A stretch of 54,691 bases of DNA from JAGTVG01 sp964389805 (GTDB lineage Bacteria; Bacteroidota; Bacteroidia; Cytophagales; Cyclobacteriaceae), in assembly GCA_964389805.1 (NCBI GenBank), contig CAYMFU010000181.1, positions 1 to 54,691 on the forward strand, read 5' to 3'. Numbering within the stretch: position 1 is the stretch's first letter; each line of letters begins with the position of its first letter. A program made the position numbers and the translations under genes. The notes below the pieces were generated by a model that searched no databases, was not told the origin of the DNA, and saw only the letters and a program-made list of their open reading frames with translations. Below, in pieces: positions 8,847 to 17,366 of the stretch.

Positions 8847-9229
8847 TTTGTTATGCTACCCCTAACATTAATTAATTCTGTTTCCAGTTCGGCGAATGCT
8901 TCATTGCATATCGATTCCAATTCTAAGACCATTGTAGGGATTTCTGAAACATCCTCAAACAACCTTCCCTGTCTCTCGATATTTATAATCAATTCTTTAG
9001 CACTATGAATACCCATAAACGTAAAGGATGGTTTCATTTTATGTGCAATGTCTCCGATCATTTTCCATTCTGAATCTATCAGATAGTTTTTCATATCATT
9101 GATATGGGGAGGTGTGTTTTTTAAAAATGTTTCAATCATTTCTGTTTTAAACTCATGGTCTTCCCCGCAAATAGAAACCAGATAAGATAGATCCGTTATT
9201 CGTTCACCGTTACGATCATCACTTCTCAT
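8843..9229 (-). CDS. Hpt-domain phosphotransfer protein
   Basis: 128-aa single-domain histidine phosphotransfer protein. The four-helix Hpt signature is IAHKMKPSFTFMGI, with His63 as the phospho-accepting residue and the usual K-x-K-x-S pattern after it. There is no other domain. The ATG is four bases after the end of the upstream sigma-54 regulator gene, so the two form a tight operon. At its 3' end the stop overlaps that of the TPR kinase on the opposite strand (TTAA). Likely role: relay of phosphate between the kinase and a receiver, most simply the regulator encoded just upstream. It could instead serve a distant hybrid kinase. Confidence 0.85.
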   Translation of the reverse strand: MRSDDRNGERITDLSYLVSICGEDHEFKTEMIETFLKNTPPHINDMKNYLIDSEWKMIGDIAHKMKPSFTFMGIHSAKELIINIERQGRLFEDVSEIPTMVLELESICNEAFAELETELINVRGSITN

Positions 9230-9232
9230 ATA

Positions 9233-10585
9233 TCAAATTGTTTTTTCTTTTAAATATCGATAAATGGTGGATTTCCCAATATCTAGTATGTCAGCAACCT
9301 TTAATACATTATTATCATATTTTTTAAGAAAGAAATCAATGATTCTGTTATTGTAGTCCTTTAATGAAAGTTCCTGGTAAGTGAAATTTTCTTCACTCTT
9401 TGGGCTACTGAAATTTATGTCTTCAGAGAGAATCACGTTGTCATTACACATCACAGCAGAGAGTTCAATTATTGATTTTAATTCCCTGATATTACCAGGA
9501 TAATGGTAACGCAATAGTTTTTCCTGAGTTTCTCTTTCCATGGCGAGATCTTCCATGTCGTTTTCCTTGCAAAAACTTGATAAAAAGTGTTTTGCAAGTA
9601 TAATAATATCAGTTTCCCGCTCACGAAGAGGGGGAAGCTGAATGGGAAGGCCAAGCAATCGGTAATATAGATCTTCCCGGAAGTTGCCATTTTTCACCTC
9701 ATCTGTCAGATTTTTATGTGTCGCAACAAGCAACCTTACATCAATCGGTATTATACTATTACCACCTACCCGGGTGACTTCTCTTTCCTGGATTACTCTT
9801 AATAATTTAGCCTGGAGATTTAAATCCATTTCAGCAATCTCATCCAGGAAAATGGTCCCGCCATCGGCTTCTTCAAATCTTCCGATTCTTCTGGTCACTG
9901 CACCCGTAAAGGAGCCTTTTTCATGACCAAATAGTTCGCTTTCCATTAATTCCCTGGGGATAGCAGCAATATTTACCGGGATGAATGGCCGCTTTTTCCT
10001 CGAGGAATTATAATGAATTCCTTTAGCAACAAGTTCTTTCCCTGTCCCAGTCTCACCTGTAATTGAAATTGTTATATTGGTCTTGATGGCTTTTTTCATC
10101 AGGTCAAAAACCTTTTTAATGGCAGGTGAATTGCCGATAATACTATTTCCGAATTCATATTTTTCGGTGATCTCCTGTTTTAAAGTATTGATCTCGTTGA
10201 CAAGAGTGATATTCCTTTTGGCATTTGTTAATGCATATTCAAGTCGCTCCTTTGTCTCTTCGTCTTTTATTATGTAATCATATGCGCCAAGTTTCAATAA
10301 CTGTACAGCTATGCCGATCTCTTCCTGACCAGATACGATAATGACAGGTATGTTTATATCAAATTCCTTGATTTCCTTTAATATTTCTTCACCTGATTTA
10401 TCGGGCAGACTGTAATCAAGTGTAATAATGGAAGGCCGTTCATGTAATGCATTTATTGCATCTTTCCCATTGGAAAAAGTTTTTATTTCATGATCAGGAT
10501 TAAGCCCTATCACATAATTGAGGAATTTCAAATACACAGGATCATCCTCTACAATGAAAATTTTTATAGATTCATTAGATGACAT
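9233..10585 (-). CDS. sigma-54-dependent response regulator (REC-AAA+-HTH)
   Basis: 450-aa NtrC-class activator. Receiver domain at residues 7-120 with acidic pocket Glu13/Asp14 and phospho-acceptor Asp57 (ITLDYSLPD). AAA+ core: Walker A GETGTGKE, sigma-54 contact loop GSFTGA (a variant of GAFTGA), and Walker B GGTIFLDEIAEM. The C-terminal Fis-type helix-turn-helix is in VLKVADILDIGKSTIYRYL. It would drive RNA polymerase-sigma-54 promoters when phosphorylated. It is first in an operon with the Hpt gene. No -24/-12 type site was spotted in the neighbouring intergenic regions, so its targets are probably elsewhere. Confidence 0.93.
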   Translation of the reverse strand: MSSNESIKIFIVEDDPVYLKFLNYVIGLNPDHEIKTFSNGKDAINALHERPSIITLDYSLPDKSGEEILKEIKEFDINIPVIIVSGQEEIGIAVQLLKLGAYDYIIKDEETKERLEYALTNAKRNITLVNEINTLKQEITEKYEFGNSIIGNSPAIKKVFDLMKKAIKTNITISITGETGTGKELVAKGIHYNSSRKKRPFIPVNIAAIPRELMESELFGHEKGSFTGAVTRRIGRFEEADGGTIFLDEIAEMDLNLQAKLLRVIQEREVTRVGGNSIIPIDVRLLVATHKNLTDEVKNGNFREDLYYRLLGLPIQLPPLRERETDIIILAKHFLSSFCKENDMEDLAMERETQEKLLRYHYPGNIRELKSIIELSAVMCNDNVILSEDINFSSPKSEENFTYQELSLKDYNNRIIDFFLKKYDNNVLKVADILDIGKSTIYRYLKEKTI

Positions 10586-10663
10586 TATTCTAAATATTAT
10601 CTTATAAGTTGGTTATGATTCTAATCTTTAATCGAAAATTATAATAAAAATAATTTCTATTTA

Positions 10664-10795
10664 ATGATAACGAAACGAACATGCCGTATAGTCTTTTTTT
10701 GTGTTTATATTCTTAAAATATCAATTCTGACTTTTAATTTCCAGGCTATCCCTTCCGGCATTGAAGGTATTGATTACAAGGGGGTCAACAGGTAA
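10664..10795 (+). CDS. possible 43-aa membrane micro-ORF
   Basis: An ATG at 10664 opens a 43-codon frame ending in TAA at 10793-10795. The peptide begins MITKRTCR, continues with a hydrophobic stretch (VFFCVYILKISILTF) and ends with a more polar IPSGIEGIDYKGVNR. The second half of the DNA is richer in G+C than the flanks, as in coding sequence here. No homologue is recognised. It may be chance, or a small membrane peptide, or a remnant. Confidence 0.2.
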   Translation: MITKRTCRIVFFCVYILKISILTFNFQAIPSGIEGIDYKGVNR

Positions 10796-10853
10796 TGTGA
10801 AAGACGACCATAAGCTTTTTCAGGTACTTTTCAGATAGGCAAGTATAATAATT

Positions 10854-10861
10854 TACCTTTG
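10854..10861 (+). promoter_or_regulatory. candidate -7 element TACCTTTG
   Basis: Matches TAnnTTTG, 17 bp before the ATG of the TerB-like gene, which would give a very short leader. No clear TTTG at the -33 position. Confidence 0.35.
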
Positions 10862-10878
10862 TTTTAAGTTAATAGTAT

Positions 10879-11349
10879 ATGATTAATTATTTGTACCCAT
10901 TATCTGATGAGGAGAAGCTCTCCCTGCAGAAAGCACCTGTTCTCGTGGCTATATTAATAGCTGGTGCGGACAATAAGATAGATAGATCTGAAATAAAAGA
11001 AGCGCTAAGAATTTCCAGGTATAAACCAATAAAAGCTCGAAATCTGCTTAAAGGTTTTTATTCCTCTATCGGGGATGATTTCGAGTATAACCTGATCGAG
11101 GAGATAGCTTCGCTTCCCAGGGAGGCTAGAAAAAGGACCCCGGTAATAATTAATGAGCTTGAGAAGCTTAATAAAATTCTGACAAAACTTGATCCCAAAT
11201 TTGCCATTCAATTTTATGAAAGCATGAAGGATATTGCAAAACGTATAGCAAAGGCTTCGGGTGGTGTACTGGGATATATCACTGTTGATTATGAAGAATC
11301 AAAATTAATGGAGCTGAAGATGATCAAAAATCCAGCCTCATACAAATGA
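10879..11349 (+). CDS. hypothetical helical protein, TerB-like N-terminus
   Basis: 156-aa soluble, mostly helical protein. Its opening APVLVAILIAGADNKIDRSEIKEA resembles the acidic helix-loop of TerB-like (DUF533-type) domains, where D-x-x-I-D residues may bind metal. The rest is not recognised. There is no signal peptide or membrane segment. It ends 9 bp before the rhomboid protease gene on the same strand, so the pair is almost surely co-transcribed; the protein may be a partner or regulator of the protease. TerB assignment is by eye and tentative. Confidence 0.7.
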   Translation: MINYLYPLSDEEKLSLQKAPVLVAILIAGADNKIDRSEIKEALRISRYKPIKARNLLKGFYSSIGDDFEYNLIEEIASLPREARKRTPVIINELEKLNKILTKLDPKFAIQFYESMKDIAKRIAKASGGVLGYITVDYEESKLMELKMIKNPASYK

Positions 11350-11358
11350 TTTATTAAA

Positions 11359-11913
11359 ATGCGATTTGAGGAAAGCCTGGTTACTCCAATTCGATTTGTT
11401 TTTATTCTCTGGGTCGTATATGCATTAGGCTTGATTCTACCCTTCGATCTCGCCTTACTGGGGATTTATCCCCGATCATTTCAAGGTATGGTTGGAATTC
11501 TTCTTGCCCCCTTAATTCATGGGAACATGTTGCACCTGATCTCAAATACCCTTCCACTATTATTTCTTGGAATCATTTTATTTCTGTTCTATGACCGCAT
11601 TGCAAGAAAGGTTTTCTTTCAATGTTATTTTTTTACAAATATTCTAGTTTGGATCTTTGCCCGCCCTTCTCTTCATATAGGTGCAAGTGGTTTGGTATAT
11701 GGACTGGCCTCCTTTCTTATCTTTTTTGGAATGTTTAGAAAAGACTTCAGGTCTATTATCATCTCTTTATTAATCCTGGTATTGTATGGAGGACTAGTTT
11801 ACGGAATCTTTCCTCAACAACCCGGTGTGTCCTGGGAATCGCACCTTATGGGAGCTCTCGTAGGCTTAGCTACTGCATCTCAGCTGGCAAAAGTGAAAAT
11901 AGTTGCTGCCTAA
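11359..11913 (+). CDS. rhomboid-family intramembrane serine protease
   Basis: 184-aa membrane protein with about six hydrophobic segments. The catalytic pair is visible: Ser110 in IGASGLVYG and His162 in SWESHLMGALVG. The HGNMLHLISN motif (His54, His59, Asn63) supplies the oxyanion-side residues. The domain is minimal, with no cytosolic extension. It would cleave within transmembrane segments of unknown substrates. It lies 9 bp after the TerB-like gene, suggesting a two-gene operon. A 139-bp convergent gap to the his genes follows without a clear terminator. Confidence 0.92.
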   Translation: MRFEESLVTPIRFVFILWVVYALGLILPFDLALLGIYPRSFQGMVGILLAPLIHGNMLHLISNTLPLLFLGIILFLFYDRIARKVFFQCYFFTNILVWIFARPSLHIGASGLVYGLASFLIFFGMFRKDFRSIIISLLILVLYGGLVYGIFPQQPGVSWESHLMGALVGLATASQLAKVKIVAA

Positions 11914-12052
11914 GCACAAACTCTTCAAAAACATAGCATTATAAAATCTTAATACCGCCTTATTATTTTTTGATACTGGACTCTGGAAGATCTACTTAAC
12001 CTTTTATTCCTCTCAGCTGGCCAAATCAAAGACTTCCGGGCAGATGGTCTTA

Positions 12053-13150
12053 TTATAGGGATCCTTTGGTACTCGGGATGGAATCCAGTTCACTTTCATT
12101 TCTTATAACAGCCATTTTAATGGATTTGGCAAATCCTTTAAATACTGCCTCTATTATATGATGTTCATTCTTTCCTTCAGCTTTCACATTAAGATTACAT
12201 TTAGCAGTATCTGTAAAGGATTTAAAAAAATGGTAGAACATCTCCGTCGGAACATCGCCTATTTTCTCACGCCTGAATTCAAGATCCCAGACAAGCCATG
12301 GCCGGCCTCCAAAATCAATCGCCACATGGGCAAGCGCATCATCCATAGGGAGCAGGAACCCATATCTTGAAACGCCCTTCTTATCTCCCAGGGCTTCTGT
12401 AAATGCTTCTCCCAAAGCTAAGGCAGTATCTTCAATTGTATGGTGTTCGTCAACTTCCAGGTCACCTTTAACAGTTATCTCCAGGTCGCATTTCCCATGC
12501 CTGGAAATTTGTTGCAGCATATGGTCAAAGAAGTTAAGCCCGGTATTTATTTCTGATTTACCAGTACCATCAAGATTTAGCTTAATATTTATATCTGTTT
12601 CATTGGTCTTCCTCCGAATTGTACTTTTTCTTTCCGGAAATACCAGGAAATTATATATTTCATTCCAATCATCTGTACATAAATCAGCCTCTTCCGATTT
12701 TAATCCTCCGAACAAGATACTCTTTGATCCCAGGTTAAGAGCTAATTCAACATCTGTTATTCTGTCACCAATTACAAATGAGTTTTTTAAATCATAATCT
12801 CCTGCCATGTATTTCTGTAACATCCCGGTTTCTGGTTTCCTGTTGCTGGAGTTTTCATGTGGAAAGCTGGGATCAATATGTATGGCTGTAAACTCAATGC
12901 CTTCATTTTTTAAAACCTCAAGCATTTTATTATGGGCAGGCCAGAAAGTCTCATCAGGATAGCTTTCAGTACCCAATCCATCCTGATTTGAAACCATAAC
13001 CAACTCAAAAACACTATGTTTACATATCTTATAGAGACTTGTTATTACTTTTGGGATAAATTGTAATTTCTCCAGGGAGTCAATTTGAAAATCTTCTGAT
13101 GGTTCCTCGATAATTGTTCCATCCCGATCAATAAAAAGAATTTTTTTCAT
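12053..13150 (-). CDS. hisB: HisB: histidinol-phosphatase / imidazoleglycerol-phosphate dehydratase
   Basis: Bifunctional enzyme for steps 6 and 8 of histidine synthesis. The N-terminal HAD phosphatase (about 1-165) has the DxDGT motif with Asp8 and Asp10, and the GDRITDVELALNLG motif. The C-terminal dehydratase (about 175-365) has FFDHMLQQISRHG, HHTIEDTALALGE and the terminal HHIIEAVFKGFAKS, whose histidines bind the two Mn ions. A length of 365 aa matches the fused form. It is last in the hisGDCB run, one base after hisC. The remaining his genes (H, A, F, I/E) are not in the window. Confidence 0.96.
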   Translation of the reverse strand: MKKILFIDRDGTIIEEPSEDFQIDSLEKLQFIPKVITSLYKICKHSVFELVMVSNQDGLGTESYPDETFWPAHNKMLEVLKNEGIEFTAIHIDPSFPHENSSNRKPETGMLQKYMAGDYDLKNSFVIGDRITDVELALNLGSKSILFGGLKSEEADLCTDDWNEIYNFLVFPERKSTIRRKTNETDINIKLNLDGTGKSEINTGLNFFDHMLQQISRHGKCDLEITVKGDLEVDEHHTIEDTALALGEAFTEALGDKKGVSRYGFLLPMDDALAHVAIDFGGRPWLVWDLEFRREKIGDVPTEMFYHFFKSFTDTAKCNLNVKAEGKNEHHIIEAVFKGFAKSIKMAVIRNESELDSIPSTKGSL

Positions 13151-13151
13151 T

Positions 13152-14201
13152 TTATCCTTTATAATTTTTTAATGTGCTTATTAGTATGTCGTTCTCTTTT
13201 TCATTACCCACAGTTATTCTAAGTGCGTTGTCGCAAAGAACAACATTCGATCGGCTTCTGACGATTACTTTATTTTTCAGTAAATAATTATAGATCTTAT
13301 CAGCATCTCTGAACTTGACTAGAAGGAAATTTGAATCTGATGGATATACCGTCTCAACAATATCCAGGTTGGATAATTCCAATATCAATATTTTTCTTTC
13401 TGCCAATAATTGCTGCACCATAAAATCCTTATATTCCAGCTTTTTGATGGCTTTCAAGGCCAGGGATTGTGTAGCACGGTTTACATTATATGGTGATTTT
13501 ATTTTATTCAGTAATTCGATAATCTGTTTGTCGGCAAAGGCCATCCCGAGACGCAATCCAGCTAAACCCCAGGCTTTACTAAAGGTTTGGAGAATAACTA
13601 CGTGATTATAATTATTCAAAATATCAAAATAACCTGCATCTTTCGCAAAATCTATATAGGCCTCATCAATTACAACAATCCCCTGGAATTTTTCAACAAT
13701 CTCCAGAATACTATCACGATGCATACTATTTCCAGTAGGATTATTTGGAGAGCATATAAAAATGATCTTTGTATGTGGTTTAATTGCCTCCAGTACTTTT
13801 GTTGTATCAATTTGATAGTCCTTCGTAAGACTTACGGCAATTACTTCATTCTGATTTATTCGAGCAGCCACTTCATACATTTCAAATGTAGGTGGCATTA
13901 CTATAACACTATCCTGATTGGGGTGGCAAAAGATCCTTACCAGCAAGTCGATAGCTTCATCACTGCCATTTCCAAGAAAGATTCTTTCTGGCGATATATT
14001 TTTTAATTTCCCAATGGCTTTTTTCAGTGATTTCTGATATGGATCAGGATACCTATTGTATGATTTTCTCGAAGTTGAACCCAGAGGGTTTTCATTTGCG
14101 TCCAGTAAAATACCCTTTTTGCCGGAATATTCTTCTCGAGCTGAAGAATAAGCTTTTAATTTATGAATATGATGTCGGACCAGTTTTAAAATATCAACCA
14201 T
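13152..14201 (-). CDS. hisC: histidinol-phosphate aminotransferase HisC
   Basis: PLP-dependent class I/II aminotransferase, 349 aa, converting imidazole-acetol phosphate to histidinol phosphate. The PLP lysine is Lys209 in TFSKAWGLAGLRLG. SPNNPTGN and the DEAY segment (VVIDEAYIDF) contact the cofactor, and the C-terminal Arg of NALRITVG binds substrate. The gene overlaps hisD by 8 bp and is separated from hisB by one base, so translation is probably coupled. Confidence 0.95.
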   Translation of the reverse strand: MVDILKLVRHHIHKLKAYSSAREEYSGKKGILLDANENPLGSTSRKSYNRYPDPYQKSLKKAIGKLKNISPERIFLGNGSDEAIDLLVRIFCHPNQDSVIVMPPTFEMYEVAARINQNEVIAVSLTKDYQIDTTKVLEAIKPHTKIIFICSPNNPTGNSMHRDSILEIVEKFQGIVVIDEAYIDFAKDAGYFDILNNYNHVVILQTFSKAWGLAGLRLGMAFADKQIIELLNKIKSPYNVNRATQSLALKAIKKLEYKDFMVQQLLAERKILILELSNLDIVETVYPSDSNFLLVKFRDADKIYNYLLKNKVIVRSRSNVVLCDNALRITVGNEKENDILISTLKNYKG

Positions 14202-15501
14202 TTGAATTTAGGTTCTTTAGACGGATTGAAACAGCCAGCTTATGAGCATCTAACTCTTCTTTTTCAGCCATTAACTCAATAGTCGGCCCCAGGTTCTTTA
14301 ATCCTTTTTTTGAGATTTTCTGAAATGTGATTTTTTTAACAAAACTATCTACAGACACTCCGCTATGGGATCGTGCATGGCCATTTGTAGGAAGAGTATG
14401 GTTTGTCCCGGAAGCGTAATCCCCAGCAGATTCAGGTGTATAATTGCCCAGAAAAACTGATCCTGCATTTATGATTTTCTCAGCAACGGATTCTTCATCT
14501 TCTGTTGAGATGATCAGGTGTTCCGGTGCATAAGCATTTGATAAATCAACGGCCACATCAAGATTTTCAACCAGGAAGAATCGACTGTTCAATAAAGATT
14601 TCTCAATAATGTGTTTTCTAGGTAAACTCTCTGATAAGGCTTTGATTTCCTTGATAACTTTTTTGATTAATTCTTCGCTGGTAGTTATTAATACTACCTG
14701 GCTATCAATACCATGTTCAGCCTGAGCTAAAAGATCAGAAGCAATAAATTCCGGGTATGCTGAATTATCGGCAATAACAGCAACCTCTGAAGGGCCGGCC
14801 GGCATATCAATGGCGGTGCCTTTTTGATTTACAATCAGTTTTGCAGCAGTTACATATTGATTCCCGGGACCATATATCTTGTCGACTTTGGGTATACTTT
14901 CAGTGCCATAAGCCAAAGCACCAATGGCCTGGGCTCCCCCTACTTTGGCAATTTTGTCAACACCAGTTAATTTGGCTGCGTAAAGGATTAACGGATGGAT
15001 TTTCCCATTTCTATCCGGAGGTGTACAGATGATTATTTCCTTGCACCCCGCTATTTTTGCCGGGATAGCAAGCATTAATACTGTGGAAAATAGAGGAGCA
15101 CTTCCTCCAGGAACATATAATCCTACACATTCTACCGGGATATTTTTTCGCCTGCATATTACACCCTGTGTTGTTTCCACTTCCAGACTCTCAGTCAGTT
15201 GGGCCTCATGAAATTTTTTGATATTGTCATATGCCTTCTTAATGGCTTCCCTGATTTTCTTATCTATGTTTTTCTCAATCCCCTCAAATTCGGATGAAGA
15301 TACAAGTATGTTTTCTAATTCTACATGATCGTATTCAAACGCAAAAAGTCTTAGTGCTTTATCGCCTTTTTCTTTTACCTTTCTTAAAATGGGTTTAACA
15401 ATCCTCTTGATCTCTTTTTCCTTTATGGCTGGTCTTTTAAGAAGTTTCGACCATTCTTTCTTATCAGGATTTTTAATTATTTTCATAAAATATTTTATCA
15501 C
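14194..15501 (-). CDS. hisD: histidinol dehydrogenase HisD
   Basis: NAD-dependent, Zn-containing enzyme, 435 aa, catalysing the last two oxidations to L-histidine. Diagnostic stretches are KVGGAQAIGALAYGTESIP, IYGPGNQYVTAAK, DMPAGPSEVAVIAD, the zinc/catalytic region LLAQAEHGIDSQ, and LPTNGHARSHSGVS. Start is ATG at 15501. It overlaps hisG by 4 bp and hisC by 8 bp. Length and motifs are standard. Confidence 0.96.
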   Translation of the reverse strand: MIKYFMKIIKNPDKKEWSKLLKRPAIKEKEIKRIVKPILRKVKEKGDKALRLFAFEYDHVELENILVSSSEFEGIEKNIDKKIREAIKKAYDNIKKFHEAQLTESLEVETTQGVICRRKNIPVECVGLYVPGGSAPLFSTVLMLAIPAKIAGCKEIIICTPPDRNGKIHPLILYAAKLTGVDKIAKVGGAQAIGALAYGTESIPKVDKIYGPGNQYVTAAKLIVNQKGTAIDMPAGPSEVAVIADNSAYPEFIASDLLAQAEHGIDSQVVLITTSEELIKKVIKEIKALSESLPRKHIIEKSLLNSRFFLVENLDVAVDLSNAYAPEHLIISTEDEESVAEKIINAGSVFLGNYTPESAGDYASGTNHTLPTNGHARSHSGVSVDSFVKKITFQKISKKGLKNLGPTIELMAEKEELDAHKLAVSIRLKNLNSNG

Positions 15502-16349
15502 AATATCATTTTTTCAATAGGTACTACTAATATCCCTTCAGCTCCGGCATTCTTTAAATTGTCTATAACCTCCCAGAACTGATCTTCATTAATAACGGAA
15601 TGTAAAGAACTCCAACCATCCTTTGCCAGAGGAACTACAGTGGGGCTTTTCATGCCCGGGAGTATATTTATAATCTCAGTTATTTTATCATTAGATGCAT
15701 TAAGTAATATATATTTATTGTTTCGTCCGTTTTGCACTGAGTGAATTCTGAACATTAAAGCATCTAATATTTCTTTTTTTGATTTTTCGAGTTCTTTATG
15801 GCCTATCAATACCGCCTCAGATTCAAGTATGGTTTCTACCTCTCTCAAACCATTTGTTAATAAGGTGCTCCCTGAACTTACAATATCGCAGATTGCATCG
15901 GCAAGCCCTATCCCGGGAGCAATTTCAACAGATCCGCTGATCTCATGCAAATCAGCTGTTACACCGTTTGAAGCTAAATATTGAGCTACAATGTTAGGGT
16001 AAGAAGTGGCAATATTCTTCCCTTCAAAGAATTTTAACCCTTCGTATTTTCTGCCTTTTGGTATTGCAAGCGATAATCTGCATTTAGAGAATCCGAGTTT
16101 TAGAATGATGTCGACCTTTCTTTTCTTTTCTTTTACAAGGTTTAATCCCACAATCCCAATATCTGCAACATTATCCTCTATATATCCCGGTATATCATCA
16201 TCTCTCAGAAATAATATTTCCAACGGGAAATTTGAGGATGCGGATTTTAATTTTCCTTTGCCGTCATCTACCTTAATGCCGCATTCACGAATAAGTTTCA
16301 TCGATTCATCACTGAGCCGACCTGATTTCTGTATAGCAATTCTCAACAT
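15498..16349 (-). CDS. hisG: ATP phosphoribosyltransferase HisG, long form
   Basis: First enzyme of histidine biosynthesis, 283 aa. The length and a C-terminal ~75-residue ACT-like domain (including NILPGMKSPTVVPLAKDGW) mark the long, histidine-inhibited hexameric form that does not need HisZ. The catalytic part contains DIGIVGLNLVKE and the PRPP-binding segment near DAICDIVSSGSTL. It is first in the minus-strand his operon. The 252-bp upstream region has no visible histidine-rich leader peptide or T-box, so feedback by the regulatory domain may be the main control. Confidence 0.96.
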   Translation of the reverse strand: MLRIAIQKSGRLSDESMKLIRECGIKVDDGKGKLKSASSNFPLEILFLRDDDIPGYIEDNVADIGIVGLNLVKEKKRKVDIILKLGFSKCRLSLAIPKGRKYEGLKFFEGKNIATSYPNIVAQYLASNGVTADLHEISGSVEIAPGIGLADAICDIVSSGSTLLTNGLREVETILESEAVLIGHKELEKSKKEILDALMFRIHSVQNGRNNKYILLNASNDKITEIINILPGMKSPTVVPLAKDGWSSLHSVINEDQFWEVIDNLKNAGAEGILVVPIEKMIL

Positions 16350-16381
16350 GGTATTTTAGTATAAACTTGATTAATGCACAT

Positions 16382-16389
16382 CAAATTTA
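16382..16389 (-). promoter_or_regulatory. candidate -7 element TAAATTTG for hisG
   Basis: On the minus strand this reads TAAATTTG, 32 bp before the hisG ATG. A second match (TAATTTTG) lies at 16435-16442. Neither has a clear TTTG partner at the right distance. Confidence 0.35.
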
Positions 16390-16525
16390 GAACAGAGTTT
16401 GTTCGATGTAAAAATTGATGCGAGTAATTTTTACCAAAATTAAATACAACACGGGTAAATGAGAAGTTTTTTTAAGATTGCATTTTTTTTTTATTATTCT
16501 TTAAAAATTCTTAATCTTATGGAAA

Positions 16526-16533
16526 TATATTTG
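16526..16533 (+). promoter_or_regulatory. candidate promoter TATATTTG for GT2 gene
   Basis: TATATTTG fits TAnnTTTG; a TTTA about 22 bp upstream (16500-16503) could serve as a weak -33 element. Transcription would start near 16540, leaving a leader of about 60 nt before the TTG at 16602. Confidence 0.45.
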
Positions 16534-16601
16534 CCCTTATGAATTTATTCGTCTAATAATATGAAATCTAATTTTTATGACGATCAAAAAACCGGGACGA
16601 T

Positions 16602-17366
16602 TTGAATAAAGGAATAATTATTATACCAACATATAATGAAGTGGAAAATATTGTTCCTCTGCTTGAAGATATTGCTGCTCTACCCGAAAAATTTGATATC
16701 TTAATTGTTGATGATAACTCTCCGGATGGGACTACCGATAAAGTAGAGGATTATATAAAATCCCGAAAACACGACGTAAAAATAGATGATTTAAAAATTT
16801 ATGTGGATAAAAGGGAAGATAAAAAAGGACTTGGGACTGCATATATTTATGGATTTAAGAAAGCCCTGGATATGGGATATGAATATATTTTCGAGATGGA
16901 TGCTGATTTTTCTCATAATCCATATGATATTATAAATTTGTACAATGCATGTGCTGATGAGGGTTATGATCTTGCAGTTGGTTCAAGGTATATATCCGGA
17001 GTTAATGTAGTAAACTGGCCAATGGGGCGAGTGCTTTTGTCCTATTTCGCGAGCACTTATGTGCGATTGATAACTGGTATGCCGGTAAAAGATTCTACCG
17101 CCGGATTTAAATGTTATAAACGTCGTGTTCTGGAAACCATTGATCTGGATAAAATTAAGTTCATAGGATACGCTTTCCAGATTGAAATGAAATTTACTAC
17201 ATGGAAGTTTGGATTCAGAATTAAGGAAGTCCCAATAGTCTTTACAGACAGGCAACGGGGAGAATCTAAAATGTCAGTTAATATTATTAAAGAAGCGATT
17301 TTTGGAGTTATCTCGATGAAAATAGGTAGTTTTTTTAAAAAATACGAACCAGCTAATCAAACTTGA
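16602..17366 (+). CDS. polyprenol-phosphate mannosyltransferase-like GT2
   Basis: 254-aa glycosyltransferase of the dolichol-phosphate mannose synthase (DPM1) type. It would load a sugar from a nucleotide donor onto a polyprenyl phosphate at the cytoplasmic face. Motifs: IIIPTYNEVENI, DDNSPDGT, GLGTAYIYGF, FEMDADFSHNP (metal site), DSTAGFKCYKR, GYAFQIEMKF and EVPIVFTDRQRGESKM. It lacks the C-terminal membrane domain found in some relatives. The start is TTG at 16602: two upstream ATGs (16561, 16577) run into stops before this point. Its last 14 bp overlap the end of the opposite-strand permease gene. Confidence 0.9.
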   Translation: MNKGIIIIPTYNEVENIVPLLEDIAALPEKFDILIVDDNSPDGTTDKVEDYIKSRKHDVKIDDLKIYVDKREDKKGLGTAYIYGFKKALDMGYEYIFEMDADFSHNPYDIINLYNACADEGYDLAVGSRYISGVNVVNWPMGRVLLSYFASTYVRLITGMPVKDSTAGFKCYKRRVLETIDLDKIKFIGYAFQIEMKFTTWKFGFRIKEVPIVFTDRQRGESKMSVNIIKEAIFGVISMKIGSFFKKYEPANQT

